Source: Polytrichum commune (lineage: Eukaryota; Streptophyta; Polytrichopsida; Polytrichales; Polytrichaceae). From it: 64,000 bases of DNA. Under the pieces are notes generated by a model. The model was not told where the DNA came from, searched no databases, and was given only the letters and a program-made list of their open reading frames with translations. The position numbers and the translations under genes are program-made. The DNA lies in the NCBI GenBank assembly GCA_950295325.1, contig OX485808.1:14138501-14202500 (forward strand), in the 5' to 3' direction. Position 1 is the first letter of the stretch; each line of letters begins with the position of its first letter. Below are positions 11,674 to 25,500 of the stretch, piece after piece.

Positions 11674-13071
11674 AGGATATCATTAATTAAGAAACTATTG
11701 GTAAATTGCCTTCTATTCCATCGTCCTGTCACTTGCAACATAACATTATCCATCTAGGATTGTGCATTGGGTGAGACCAGGAATAAACCGAAATTTATTC
11801 GGAACTATACCTTGCTTATTCTCTCTATTCAACAAATTTAGCCTGATAAACTCGGGTGAAGAATTGTCCTTGATATTATTAGAATGGAAAGGCTAATATT
11901 AACTGAATAATGTTATGAATCAATCTTTCATGTTTCATGTGTTTGCAATTTAGTTGCCTCAAATTTGGTATTTCTAAGAATCTCCCAAAGGTGGCTTGAA
12001 ATTGATGTGTTGATGCACTTAGACATTGAAATTTTTGGTGGTTTTTTTTAAAATAAAAAATTATGAGTTTTTTAGCCGTCCCAGGCACAAGCCCCTTTTT
12101 CATTCCAATGTCTAGGGAGATTTTTGGGCATAATCGATTAGAATCTTAGTGTTTCCAAGTCCAATTGGTTACATTTGATGATATTTTGGTTCTTTTTTTA
12201 AAATTGAAGCATATTCCATAGATTCCTCTAAAATGATTGGTTATTTTTCCTAAAGTCTTGAACTTCAACCGGTTATTTTTCAGATTCAACCAGTTCATAT
12301 ATATGTGACTAGTGGTTGGTTCTCCCTGTTCATTGTTTTCTTCTCACCCCAAATTGTCAGTCAACCAACGTACCATAGAGAAAACTCTATTTCATCTTTA
12401 CTAGTGCTGGAATGGATTCCACATGGGATTCCAACCATTCTTAGCCCATGTTGAAATGACATGTGGTAAATCTTTGAAGGGATGAATTTTATTTATTTAA
12501 TTAATTTCTAAATTAAAAAAAGATTGGGGGGGGGGGTTTGGGGAATAGAGAGCCATGTATGGGACTAGGTATCAAGTCTCCCCTACCTTTCTATTCTAGA
12601 ACCCTATGCTTTTCTCCTGTTCTTTAGCCATTTTGCTTCATTTCACGGATTAGTAGCCGTTGCACTACAAACTAGTTCATCGGAGGTGTGTTTACACTAT
12701 GTTCCAAGACTAATGAACCTCCAAAACCGAGCAAACATATTGGTAGAAAGTAGAATTTCGGGCCCAAGGAGTTTACACTAGGGTTAGGGTCCAAGGTATG
12801 AAAAAAAAGAAATGGTGCTAGTGTGGTATCACTTTCTTGTCAAACCCTGCTGGTCCCCATTCAAGAAAACAATCCTTCTAGTTTGAAAAACCAATTTTTA
12901 AGTTTGGGTCCAATAGAATTACCCGTAAAGTCCCTCAAAGAAGGATGAAATCGTGGGTTTGATCCTACTTTGAGAAAACTTTCCATTGAGAGTTTGTTAG
13001 CTTATCATGCATCGGAGCCTATTTTGGAAGTTGGTTGAAACTTTTGGGACCTCCTCTTTCAACCTTTCACA
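11674..13071. other. intergenic DNA with a foldback-family fragment
   Basis: No gene is seen. Positions 12113-12328 match the repeat found in inverted and direct copies at 57929-58620: they share GGGAGATTTTTGGGCAT, TTCAACCGGTTATTT and related words. A run of ten G residues is at about 12525-12535. The rest carries no usable frame. Confidence 0.5.
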
Positions 13072-13225
13072 CTTTGAGAGAGTTTTAGGATCTAAAATAG
13101 GATATGCGCATGAGACCTATTGTCCTAAATCTTGGATCAACTTATGCAAGGCTAGCTAGGCCCACCACCCATCCTAGTAGGACAAACTTGAAAGCTGGTT
13201 TTCAATAACCAGACACCACTCTTTG
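13072..13225 (+). repeat. dispersed repeat, second copy at 54505-54650
   Basis: The stretch around TTTTAGGATCTAAAATAGGA, then CTTGGATCAACTTATGCAAG and a tail near GCTGGTTTTCAATA, recurs in the same orientation at about 54505-54650. No ends or target duplications could be recognised. Confidence 0.55.
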
Positions 13226-13655
13226 TGCATGATAATTTAAGAATTAAGAAAACATGGGTGACTTGGTGTTAATTCTCATGAACTCAACGCTTGGACTGAA
13301 CCCATGGTTTCATTTGCGTTACTTTATGAATAACTATAATGTCAAGCACAAAGGGTAGGTCCATTGATTGAGAGGTGTTTTGAACCCCAAGTTTTTGTAC
13401 CACAAACATGTTCATCAAGTCTTGATGAAAATGCGTGCTTCATTATCACGAACCATGGCAGTCGGAACTCAGAACACGATCTAGCTATCGCACTCTTCAC
13501 TTGCCCCAATTCTAAACCTTCCCATCCTACTGCTCATCGTAGTAGTCAAACTAAACAAATTTGCTAACACATTTATTCTTGATTGGATACAAGGAAACAC
13601 ATTATCACCCATAATGAATGATGACCTTGTCATGATTGACCAATACATCCAAGTA

Positions 13656-14143
13656 CAGTCCACCCTCGATAAATGTTACACTTATAAACATTAACTCATT
13701 ATATTTGTTAACAAAATCGTACTCCCCTCATATTGCTAACTAGAATGTTAACTATGTTAAATGTTAACAATAATTTACTCCCCTCTTTGTTAATTTGCCA
13801 CTTATAAATGTTAACCTACGAAATACATCCAATACTGTGTGATGACATCCATTACATTGACTCACAACCTTTCAAAGTGGCAAAAGCCACCAAATTTGAC
13901 TTTTGTGATCAAATTATTCATCTAGACTATATTGATTCTTATTTTGTTTCATAAAAATTAAAGATTGATTTGATACACATATTTTATATATGATAATTTT
14001 GCAAAACTCTCCCTCCATAATTGTAATGAATTTATATTTGTTAAGCATTCAAAAAGCTCCCTTTATAACTGTTACAATGTTACCTCACTATAAATGTCAG
14101 GAAAATTTTACTCCAGAGCCTAACATTTATAGAGGGTGGACTG
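13656..14143 (+). mobile_element. pogo/Emigrant-like MITE
   Basis: The element is 488 bp long, has terminal inverted repeats of about 23 bp beginning CAGTCCACCCTC, one internal mismatch (G/T) and continuing ATAAATGTTA, and is flanked by TA on both sides (13654-13655 and 14144-14145). This pattern is that of plant pogo-like Tc1/mariner elements (Lemi/Emigrant type, whose ends begin CAGT and have CTCTATAAAT). The inside is AT-rich, repeats TGTTAAC words and has no transposase. Confidence 0.85.
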
Positions 14144-14145
14144 TA

Positions 14146-16559
14146 ATGGACACATGCCGCCCCACCATCGATTGTATTAGGCACCCATAACTACCTTGCC
14201 GCTACTCATGTTCAGTAGGCTAGGAACCTACTACAGCTTGTAGTAGGGCTCATCGCATCCATTACCTAGCTCATAACGTGGACAATCCTGCCAAACTAGA
14301 GAGGTCCAAGAATGAACATCTCCCTGAAGCCATGATCGATCTCAAGTTTATCTATTCAAAGTAATCAAGTCAGAACATGCAATGGTTGAATACCTCCTCA
14401 ATCCCCAAACCCCGAATCCCTAAATCAATCTCTCCGTGGCATCGCCCTGGTGATATCTCCAAAGCTTTTTGTCCATGTCACAATTTATTGCTATACAATT
14501 TCTCCATGCACCGTCCGTTTGAACTGTTCCACGGCAAGTCAAAGCGTGACTTCGATTCATTTTCTGCATTCTTTTTTCCTTGCTGGTCTATTCGACTTGT
14601 TTGCAATGACAATCTCGATTTCTCGAGCCTCCAGCGGAATCAATGGTTGCCTCGACACCCATCATCAGCATACTGACGTCTCGCATACGTTGTGGGTTTT
14701 TGAGAACTTCAAGAGTATTCATAGACATAGCAACTGGTTAGAGAAATTTGAGAAAGGGTGTTGCAAGACGTGAGCGCATCAATGGATATCTGGGAAGCAC
14801 CAAGTCGCAGGAGGCCCATGTTTTTTTCAAGCATGACTCGAGAGATGTCGTTGCTAAGAAAGAAAACCAAATTGTCATCTGAAAATCAACATGAATGCAT
14901 TCTCGCGGTCTCTGCAGCCACATCTGCAGTGGTTTCGTTGACTAGTCACCTTCATATGGCATTCACTTGTGATCATACATGCGGTAGCAAATTGTATTAG
15001 GTAGCTATTTGGACTTGTCCAGCTATTCACGTGGGAGTTCAAGGGAGTTTTTGGGTTCCCAGATTTTCAAGAGGGTAGCTGAAAGTCCCACCAGCTAACT
15101 TACATCTGTTACGGTGGCTGATACAACCGATTTTGAGCCTCCACAAGCCATTGGAATGAATGTACATGAAGAGGTCCTAATGTTGATGTCCTAAATGCTT
15201 CTAAATGTCACTATCAACATGGTAGGTACAGAAAAATTTGGTAGGTAGGAAATAAGATTGTAGGAATTCTTTGCATATCTTCATAAAACAAATGCTGAAG
15301 GTTCTTGTGTTGAGGAACTCGTCCTCAATGCCAACCAAAATATGTGACATATCGGCGGGCGGTAGGCCAAAGTTAGCTACAACAGTCATGACAACAATGA
15401 TTTGATTAAGAACTAGATAATTAACAAGTCATCCTCGTCACTGAGCTAGTTACAGGTCATAATTGATCAACTTATAGATAAAATCTATGAATTACGGATG
15501 GTATTGTACCTCCATGATGCAAACTTGTGATGATTTTTGATAACCCTTGTGCTCTTGGATGAGCAATTGGTTATGGACTAGATATTATATGTGAAGACCT
15601 TGCTATGCATTGTAGCCAGGCAACACATTACAAATATGGGACATCGCGATGACCATGTCGCAAAGAAACTTACTGCAGTCTTTAATCGGCGTGCTCGTGT
15701 ATAATGAGGACATGACACGTCGGTGAGATTCAAGGTGCCCAGCACTATGTATGTTCACATGCATCTGTATCCATGATCAGTGCAATATCTATATTCACAG
15801 AAGCGCGTCAAACTGAAAAAGTATCGCAGAAACAAGGGTAAAGAAATAGCAGACTTGGCAGCAATTGGATACAGATTCCTAGCACACATGAGTCGATGCA
15901 GGTGATCTCCCTCGCCTACAATTCGAGTGCAATTCAAAGTCCCATCTGAATATGACTCAATCCATGACATAACTTGAGATTCACACACACCAATATCAGC
16001 CCTGCTACAAGAAGGTTGCATTATGACTGAAACTACCAATGCTGCCCATGACCTGTGAAGCAATATTGACATTGTCGGAGAGACAAGTAGATATGCATTG
16101 ATGAAAGATCGATGCGGGTCTTGGAGAAGAAAATATTCAATTCATGTTCAACGAACTAGAGTTGAGGCCCTCTGTAGCCCTTTTCACATGGCTAAGTGGA
16201 GATTCAAAGTACAAGCACAGCTCTACTGGTAATGCGGCCAAAAAAAGCTAATGAACTCAAGTGCTTCATCAGTTGAGGATAATTTCACTAATCATACTCT
16301 TCGTAGCAGAGTCGGGGTTCCCTAATTGCGAATTCACCTTGAGAAGAGGCCGCAACTTTGAAGACAATGGAATGCATCCAACGCCTTCATTCAGGATTTA
16401 GGGTTTAAGGTTTGGGGTAACTTTCAACTGTCTCCGTCGACATTCTGCACTGCGAACTCTGTTATGCATCATTTATGCCTGAAGATAGTCGAGCAAGCCC
16501 CGATCGATCCCTGATTCTCCATGTCGACGTCCCCTGAAGCTCCAGAAATAGAATGAAGC
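14146..16559. other. degenerate DNA, probably old 5-kb repeat material
   Basis: No intact gene is seen. Several stretches look like much-decayed relatives of the 5-kb units: 14620-14690 shares CAATGGTTGCCT and CATACTGACGTCT with 24230-24260, and about 15590-15750 resembles 18360-18600. Short frames here are broken and carry no motif that I recognise. Just before it, 13470-13510 (CTTCACTTGCCCC context) resembles the tail of the same unit. Confidence 0.4.
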
Positions 16560-17280
16560 TCAAACTGTAATTCCAGTTCGGGCGCCATGGAGATGCATTT
16601 CCCCTGCCATTTATCCTTTTCTCGATCCTCCATTACATCAAAATAGCTGCCGTAGACAAGACGATTGTCATCAGTGAGGTTCAGGAGGAATTAAAGCGTT
16701 TCCTAGAGCGGACCATGGAAGCAACCGCTTGGAGCATGGATCTGGCTATGGCGGCCTTCACTTGTCCTCGCCGCCTTCTCGGCCTCCCCATCCCGCCGAT
16801 CACCATAACATACCCCATTGCCATTTTCTTTTACCTGTGGATGTTGCAAAGTGCAGCACAACTAAGACAACACCGAGATATTTCGGGAAGGCACAGAAAG
16901 GTGTAGAAATTTGAACAGCTTGCAAATCATTAGAGTGGAGAGGCCAGAAGCTTGCACACGGAGAGGATATCCTTGAATGCGGCCCAGAGAGACTGCGGCA
17001 TACAAGGTTAAGGCAAGGATCGGTATACCGAAATTGGTACTTATAGGAGGAGTGGAATTGAATCGAAGTAGGTGGATGAGACATTTAGTAAGCCCAATGC
17101 ATGCAGGCAGACCCATTCTTCCCCACCTGCAGCCTCTGGATCGACGGTATTCATCAGGTCAGAACATTCTATTGACTCCACCCATCCCGAAGCTTTGTGG
17201 ATCTATATTCCCAATTGAATTGAGGACACGCTCAAGTGGAAATGCATGATGTAGATTTATTCTTTTAGTAACCCTAATCA
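16560..17280 (+). repeat. tail of the 5-kb repeat, diverged copy
   Basis: The run 16690-17250 is a diverged match to 21660-22270: both have a small frame reading ..LAMAAFTCPR.., then AATCGGTATACCG, then a GACCCATTCT/GACCAATTCT block and a TTGACTCCACC word. It marks the end of one unit, immediately followed by the next. Confidence 0.65.
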
Positions 17281-20200
17281 TGGGATAAAGCGCCACTCAG
17301 GGGGACCCAATGTGTGGAAAAAATGTATCATCTGTATAGACTTCAGGAGTGGTCCCCTGTGCAGCAGTTGTTGATAAAACTGTATGTAATCCGTAAGATG
17401 GCGATTTTCCACACCTTGGACTGAAACGAATGTGAAATCCCAGTCTCCTTGTCTTGTGAAATGTGAAATGTGAAATCGAAGTGTGACTTTGTCGTGGAGA
17501 ACTCTGCTGTTGAAAAACTCTACCTCTCGAGCAGATCAAATCAATAGGGGTTCTGAATTAGAGTTAAGACCTGCTGGTAGCTCAAATCTCCAAGTTATCC
17601 CTCACTTCCACTTTTCGAGATTGAAAGATGAACGAAGATGAGATTCATTAACTAAGTAATGGATGCGAGAACCTATTGACCCGCAGTAGTGGCGAGGTAG
17701 GTACAGGTCTTCTAAGAGAGCTGATGGCGTGCGGCATTTGTCCTTTATTGGATCAGGCCACAATATGGTCATCGATTCTGGTTGATAATGCGTCTCATGC
17801 TATTTAATGAAATAAATGAAATGAAATTGATTTGAAAATCCGGGAAGTCAAAAGGCTTATGGGATAAAAGCATATCAAGATGGTGTCAAACCAACTAATT
17901 CTCTAAAGTGGTGGAGTGCGGTAGCCTCCATGAGATCATATGTGAATTTTGATGTTGTTGCGTTGTCATGGGATTCTCATTGAGATAGACCCCATGATGT
18001 CTTCCACATGGTTGCCAATTCGTGCCAGGTGTCAAATCCTTGTTTAACAAGATGACGAGAAAGTGAGTTTGCTTGACCGACTAACGAAGAGGAGGGTTGA
18101 AAACTTATTATAAGTTCAAGAGCATATACTTCTATGGGAAATTCTTCAAATTCAACCAACAAAATATGATAGGTTGTCAAAGAACATACTTTAACACGAG
18201 ACAACATATGTATCTTCATGCCCTTCTCAGAAACTTTTCAGTGAGAGTTTTTCAAGTCACCTCCCCAAATCTAAGTACCATATGTGAAAGTTGGAAGACC
18301 AAAGCCTTGAATAGACATGTTAACAACATCAACAATATCTCATTTGACCTGACCACTATAGACCAAATATTATACGTTGGGAGTCCTACTACAAGTTGTA
18401 GCAAGGCATCCTGGTGCTACTTAACAAGTCGTGGGAGTAGCATGAGGAACCCTACTACAACCTGTAACAAGACGACATGTGTACAATATTAGACATAGCA
18501 ATGACCATGTTACGACAATAATGTGCTACAATTTATAATTAACATCCACGTGTCCAAAAAAGGACATCATACATCAACGGGATTCAAGGTGATTGGGGCT
18601 ACATGGTTCAATAGGGGAGCAGGGGATTCACAAGATGAGGATCTCAGTCAGTATTCAGCTCCGGAGCCCACAAATTGGTTGCCTTGAGGTCATGTATCAG
18701 CACGCTGAACGTGGAGATTCATGCACTCAAGTCTTCCAACATCCTTCACAAAAACTTGAATTGAAGAACACCTGCAGTGACCAGTCACGCCTTGCTATGT
18801 CTTTCAAATCTTTTAGATTCAAATTAAACAGCAGATTGCGGACCTTAGAAGACTCAGAGGTCTACGACTCAATAGTCATGAACATATCATGATCACACAA
18901 GCATCATCTTTGACCAAAGAATCCAGGAAATGGGTGGTGATGAGACTGAAGGGGCCCATAAGAAGAGAAAATCAGCACTGTTCTCAGTTGCAGTTCTGAA
19001 AGATTCAAACAACCATTTCAATATCAGAGGAAGCCCAAACTGATAAAGATGGACTTGCGTTTACGATGATGATGATGATGATGGGCTCTCGGATTTCAAT
19101 TGGATCATGTTCTTGTCGTTCAGATTATGGGGCTTAATTTGAGAGTTCTCATACCAGTGCCTGTACCCAAAGAAAAACAAATTGTGGTCTGCCATGCCAA
19201 ACCCACTTCCTCGAGCCAAACAAATAAATGGTTGCCTTCATGTCATTGGGCATACCAACGTCTTGCTCGACGTCCTCATTTGAGAACTTCATGTGAAGAG
19301 CAGATTTTCTGATGTCTTGCAATGACCAAATAACCAACCGGAGGTGAAGGGCTAAATCCTGATTAATGGCATGCACGGTCCTTTCTAGAAAGAGAAACTT
19401 ATTAATAGCAAGACATAACCATGACCAAGCGTGTGTCATCTTTGACGACAGGGTCAGGAGACAATTGAGGTGGGTGACGACTCGAGGGAACGGTATTAGA
19501 GAATGTTCAGAATTAAAACATCTGCACTGACCTCCTCCTGCGGCATTTTCTTCAGATTCTCAGAAATCCTAAATGAGATTACAAAGCCTACATGGGTACT
19601 ACGGGAATTTTCCACATTGCAGTTTCCTTGCACAGAAGCATGATATGCTTTTGATTGCGGTTGTACATTCTTGCCGTGCACACACAACAGGTTTGAAGTT
19701 TAGGGTTTAGGGTTTACAACAATGTTCAACCCGGATATCAAAGAGTGTACGTGCACGGGTGTAAGCTATCCAACCTGGGTGATGTCATATCTTTCAATAG
19801 CATTATTGATGCGCACTTTATAATTGCACAAATAAACCATTGCCAAATTCCATGGTTATCACCTCTGTACTCTAAAAGCCTTGGTCATTTTTCAAATCGT
19901 GTCAATACCATGACCCGCCAGGTACAGTTCTAGTTCAATACCCTTGTCCACTGGAATGTGAAAAACAATAGTCGCACAACACTGGTTTAGAACCTAAAAG
20001 TACAACTTTATCCACTATATTTTGCAACGCCCAAACCCCAATCGAATAACATAACATCCCTGCAGAGAGTGCAGTTATACCTGTCGCCTTCTTGACCCTG
20101 GTGCAATAAAAATGTGTAGTTCACAATTTTTTGTCCATGTAGAGAAACCCACCCTTCAGGACAAATGGCACTTAATAACCACCTCCAAACTGCATCACTC

Positions 20201-22500
20201 AACCACATGGCAGTTGATTTACTGAGAGATTGGATATCGAATGGAAAATGTATCGTACAAATACGTTCATGATAGAAAGGTCGCAGGTATAGCAGCAATG
20301 TTATTGAACTCCTTCCACACCCAAACAGCTAATTCACATGACATTACCAGCCTTCACATTGTGGATCTCAAGACGTCTTCGAAGACCAATCCAAAGAACC
20401 TTTAAACTTAGTTTACTATCAAGTGGTGCTGTCAAAAGCTGTCCACAACCGTTGGCCCAAAACTGAACGCATAAAGATAACTTGTGAAACAAGGCTTTAA
20501 CTGTGCGAGACGATTTTTGCACTGACAGAACGGGAAAATATGGGTTTCTTGGCAAAAAGATACAAAGACAATGTGGGTTTCTTGGCAAAAGATACAAAGA
20601 TGATCATCCAAAGGTTTGCATTTGAAAGCAGATTGATGTAGTTTCTGTCAAGCGAGGCAATTTCCAACTACCGTCCACAATCGATCACATTTGAAGAATT
20701 TGATAACCAAAAATCTACAGGATCACACCCCTACCAATGCATAGACATCCGAATAGGTTGACAAGCACATGGTGTCTTCATTTCGAAAGCAATCACCTAA
20801 CAATTTTACAGAGCTCTAGATCTAAGCTCATAATCAATGCAATTGTCAACAACCTCTACATGAATCCAGTGACACGAGACTGAGGTGAGGGAGAGACGAG
20901 CAACAATACATTGAGGTAAAAATGACAAATTTGGGTTTTCTTGTCAACAGAAGAAATACTTCATTTCATATCCAAGTACGTCGCCCGGCCATCAGAGGCA
21001 TCCCTCTGTGGCCCAGCACAAATTAAGTTGGCTGCTTGAGTGGAGAGAGAGTCAGAGTACCGAAGGCAAAAAGCTACAACCAAGCCGGCCAAATCCAAAA
21101 CTGAACTCATCAATCCAAGCACATGATGCTTCTGTGGAGTGCTGGCTTACTAACTAATCCTCATTCCAGCACAGATAGGAGCGGCGGTCATTTTGAGTAA
21201 TGAGATTCTCCAGAGACCTGTTGCCTTCATCATTGAACCAGTTCCTGAACTCCTGCTATTGTGCCTTTGCAATTTCTCGCTTATTAGACCTTATCGCCGC
21301 ATTCAGCAGCCTCCAGACCTCTGCTCTGCCAACATTGTGACCCGGTATGGATGCGTACTGCTGTACATCGTCTCCGAAACTTGCCCCTTCTGCAGCTGCA
21401 CTGACGAATGAGGAAATCCATGTCCTCCATGTCCACAGGCTCGTTCATTGACCAAACCTAGCATCAGAGAACTTCACAAATGCATCGCTCTGCCCTTCGA
21501 GTTGCTGACAGTAGAAGTTGGCGCTCAAACAGGGGACGCATCCAAATTGCATAACCTGTGGTGCATGCACTCCTCCCCTCATTTAAAGTAGGATCTCTCA
21601 TCCTTGCATGCATTCCTCACTTCAGCTGCTGTTGTAGTGCCACGATGTGCTTCGTCCAAATGACATAGAGCGCGCACCGGAGCGCACCATGGAAGCCATG
21701 GCCTGCATCACGGACCTGGCTATGGCCGCCTTCACTTGCCCGCGCCTTGGCGCTGCCTTCCTTGGCCTCATCGTGTTGCCGCTCACTGCAACGTGTCCCA
21801 CTGCCATCGCTCTGCGTTGAGATTGCGAAGAGAAGATGAACAAGAAGGCTAAGCTGAGCTCCAAGCGAGATGCAGAGGAGAAGGAATTTGCAATAGCAGA
21901 AGTAAGAAGGAAGAGCTTGCGGAAATTGAGCAAGTCGAGTAGTGAAGATTTCGGAGAGAAGAAGGTGTGGGAGAATTCTGAGCTGAGCTGGGGGTAGGTG
22001 AGCTGTGGAATGAATCGGTATACCGGCAGCAGAGACTTATAGGAGGTTGAAACATTCCCAACATGAGATCAGGTCGACCAATTCTACATCATCTTCTTCG
22101 TGTGGAATCTGGGCGGTCCCACCCCGGCTGGCGGTATTTCAGTCAAGACTTGTTGTTGACTCCACCTCCATGGATCGTAGCTAGGACAGGCAGCAGGGGG
22201 GGGCAGGCATGGACGATGGCGTGGCGTCCAAGCTCCCAGCCGATCGATCGATCGATCCGCTCACGTGTTATGCTCAGGAGTAATTAGGGTTAAAGAAATC
22301 TAGTGAAGTTGGGGAAGCTTCCCGAGAGCTTTCCAACTATGTCCCCGTGCAGGGGAGCCCGCCTGTTTTGGTGTGCTCATCTCCATGTGCTTGTATATAA
22401 TGACGATGCTCCCTCCAACAAGAATCTCTTGTTTACGCCCCACCCCCTTACACTAAGGCATGCGGGTGTTATGCGGTTTGGTATTCATTGTTCTCCATTA
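17281..22500 (+). repeat. 5-kb tandem repeat unit, copy 1
   Basis: This unit aligns end to end with 22500-27265. Landmarks in order are GTGAAATCGAAGTGTGACT (17470 and 23180), a GAT microsatellite (19068 and 24060), TGTCATTGGGCATAC (19240 and 24242), GTGACACGAGACTGAGG (20869 and 25700), AATCGGTATACCG and a GATCGATCGATCGATC run (about 22240). The part before about 20868 has diverged widely from copy 2, whereas 20868-22430 is nearly identical to it. Only short frames of 70-100 residues survive, on both strands, and none matches a protein family that I recognise. A telomere-like TTTAGGG pair is at 19700-19716. The unit may derive from a once-coding or transposon sequence; this is not established. 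Confidence 0.75.
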
Positions 22501-25500
22501 TCTATTGGTCATATTTGCGTCCAGAAAGTTGTTTTGCATTAGCAACTCTATGATAAAACATCAATAAAAACATGACTTGTCAATTTTCATTGTTGGAAGT
22601 ACATGTGTGTTGATTCTACAAATGATTATCTACATGGGTGTCTCTGAATCCAAGAGCCTGACTATGCTAGTTACAGTACATAGTGTGGGCCACACTAATA
22701 AAGAGCAATCAACACTAAAAACACTTGAGATAATATTGTGGGTGCACACTATTTACCAACACTATATGACATTGGAGGTCCAAGAAATATATGATGATAT
22801 ATCTTTCAAATCTTGCTCGTTTTGCACAAAAACTTAGTCTATCTTGTAGAGTTTCTTGTGCTCTTTCATTGACAACAAAAGCATCTCCTAACTTTTAGCC
22901 ATTTCACTATCATGACTGTTCAAAGATTAAATGCATATACCTTCAAGAAACATTTCTATGTTGATTTTTGATGGTTTCTCCCTCAGTATTTGGACTTAGA
23001 AAGTGAGTCTATCCTCTTTGAATTCACATTCTCAATGCTTTCAGTTGATTTGAAGAATATCCCTTGTGTACCAGTAATTCATGAAACCATATATAATTTC
23101 ATGAGCTGGCTTTTTTTTTTACACAATGCAACATCTTGAATTCAAGCACAATGTGAATTTCCAATGTCCTTAAGTTGTGAAATGTGAAATCGAAGTGTGA
23201 CTGTCTTGCAAAATTTTGGTGTTCTCAAATTTTCAAACTTTGGATAAAATCAAAGGTGAGACCTAGTAGCTCATACCTTGAAGTGTTCTCTTTGCTTCCT
23301 CTTTTTGAGATTCACAAAAGATCAAAGACACATGTGAGAGTTACAAACTAGATAATGGATGTGGGGAGCTTTGCCACAATCTGTAATAAGTGCCCATCCT
23401 ATTAAGCCACGATGGCGGTGAAGTAGGTCATGTTTAGCTATTATAACCGATGATGGCAAGGTGACATGTGACAAACACTGGACTTATTGGTCATGCCATG
23501 GCAAGGTCATCAATTACATATGATAATGTGCCTCCTCATATTCAACTAGGATTAAACACCTATTTTATTAGGGACGAAAGAAATCAAAATATGAGATTCT
23601 CAAGCTCAAGATTCAGCTCACAAATCAATGGTTACCTTGAGTTCGCTTATCAGCACACTGATGTGGAATTTCATATATTCAAGTCTTGCAACATCCTTTA
23701 TGAATACTTGAAGTGAAGCACAACTGCGCACACTAACCAGTTACCCCTAGCCATGTTTTACAATTTTCATTTAGATTCAAACTGGACTGCAGATCACGAA
23801 CCTTGGAAGAATCAGAGGTATAGCACATGATAGTGAACAAACATAATCACATCGGAGCATCATCTTTGACGTCAGAATCCAGGAATTCTATGAGGTGGCC
23901 GGGTGGTGATGAGACTGGAGGGGCCCAAAGAGAATGGTATCGTTTAACTCATGGGAAAAAAAAATATCTGTACAGTGCTGATCAGAAGTTCTTAAAGATT
24001 CAAACAACCCTTTCAACATGAGAGGAAGCCCAAACTGACAAAGATTTCGCTTACGTTTTATGATGATGATGATGATGATGATGATGATGTGCTCTTGGAG
24101 TTCAATTGGTTGTGCTTATCACGCAGATTATGGGTTTTGCAGAGTTCTCTTATCCGTGCCTTAACCCAAGGAAAAACAGATTGTGATCTGCCATGACAAA
24201 CCCAATCCAGGCTCGTGCCAAACAAACAATTGGTTGCCTTCATGTCATTGGGCATACTGACGTCTTGCTTTACGTCCTCATTTGAGAAATTCATGTGAAG
24301 CGCAGATTTTCTGACGTCTTGCAACGACCACACAGACCAATCGGAAGTGAAGGGCGAATTCCTGGTTTATTATTATGTCATGGACCGTCCTTTCCAGAAG
24401 AGCAACTTATTAATAGCAGTCTACATAACGATGACCCAGTGAGCGTCATCATTGACGACAGGGTCAGGAGATAATTGAGGTGGGTGAGGAGAGGGAACAG
24501 TATGAGAGAATGTTGAGATATCTGCAGTACTGTCCTCCTGCGGCAATCTTCTTCAGAAGTCCTAAATGAGATCAGAAAGCCTTCATGAGTACCGGTGGAA
24601 TTTCCCATGGTTATGACCTGTACACTCTATATCCTTGGACATTTTTTACATATTGTCAACACCATGGCCCCCGGGTATCAAGTTCTAAGGTTTATTTCAA
24701 TACCCTTTATAATCGGTATATGAAACATGCACAACCCTGGTCTAGAACCTGAAAGTTAAGATTCATACACTCGATTCTTGCAACATCCCACTGGAAGAAC
24801 GTAACAAACCTGCAGAGTGTTTGTTGACTCGTGATATTATACTTGGCTACCACTTCCTTTGGACAATAAATCTCTGCAGTTCACAGGTTCTTGGTCCACC
24901 TTGTAGAGAAACACCCAACCCTCAGTACACATGGCAGTTTATAACCACCTCTCCAAATGGCATCACTCAACCACATGACAGTTGGTGTACTGAGAGATTA
25001 AGCGCCACGAGTATTCACGATTTATATCCAATCAAATGGAAAATGTAATGCACAATTAGATTTATGGTAGAATATAGCAGCAAAATTCTTCCATATCCAA
25101 ACAGCTAACTCACCTGAAATCGCCAGCGGCTACGCTGGATTTCGAGATGTCCTCGAAGAGCAATCCAAAGAACCATCACATCTAGTTAATTTTCCTCTTG
25201 AATGGTATTGTTAAGACCTGTCTTCAACTGGTTCACCCAAAACTGAACAATAGGAGATAACTTGTGAAACAGGACTGTAACTCTGAGACGACTTATGCAC
25301 TGACAGAAGAATGGGAGATGCGGGATAGTTAGCAAAAGAGGTAAAGAAGAGCATTCACAGGTTTTCAATTGGAAGAAAATTGGTCAACTTTATATGAACC
25401 AAAGCAATCTCCAGCTACCATCCACAATCGATCACATTTGAAGAAATTGACAACCAGAATCTATTGGATCACATCCCTAACTCTTGCCCTTCTGCAATAC

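Noticed and set aside
12113-12328. hAT element with 8-bp duplication
   Set aside because: The ends look like TAGGGAGA/TCTCCCTG, but the flanking 8 bases do not match, and similarity to other copies continues past these ends.
21193-21411. Conserved small gene repeated in the 5-kb units (72-residue plus frame)
   Set aside because: The copies are near-identical DNA from recent duplication, so frame conservation proves nothing, and indels break the frames between copies.
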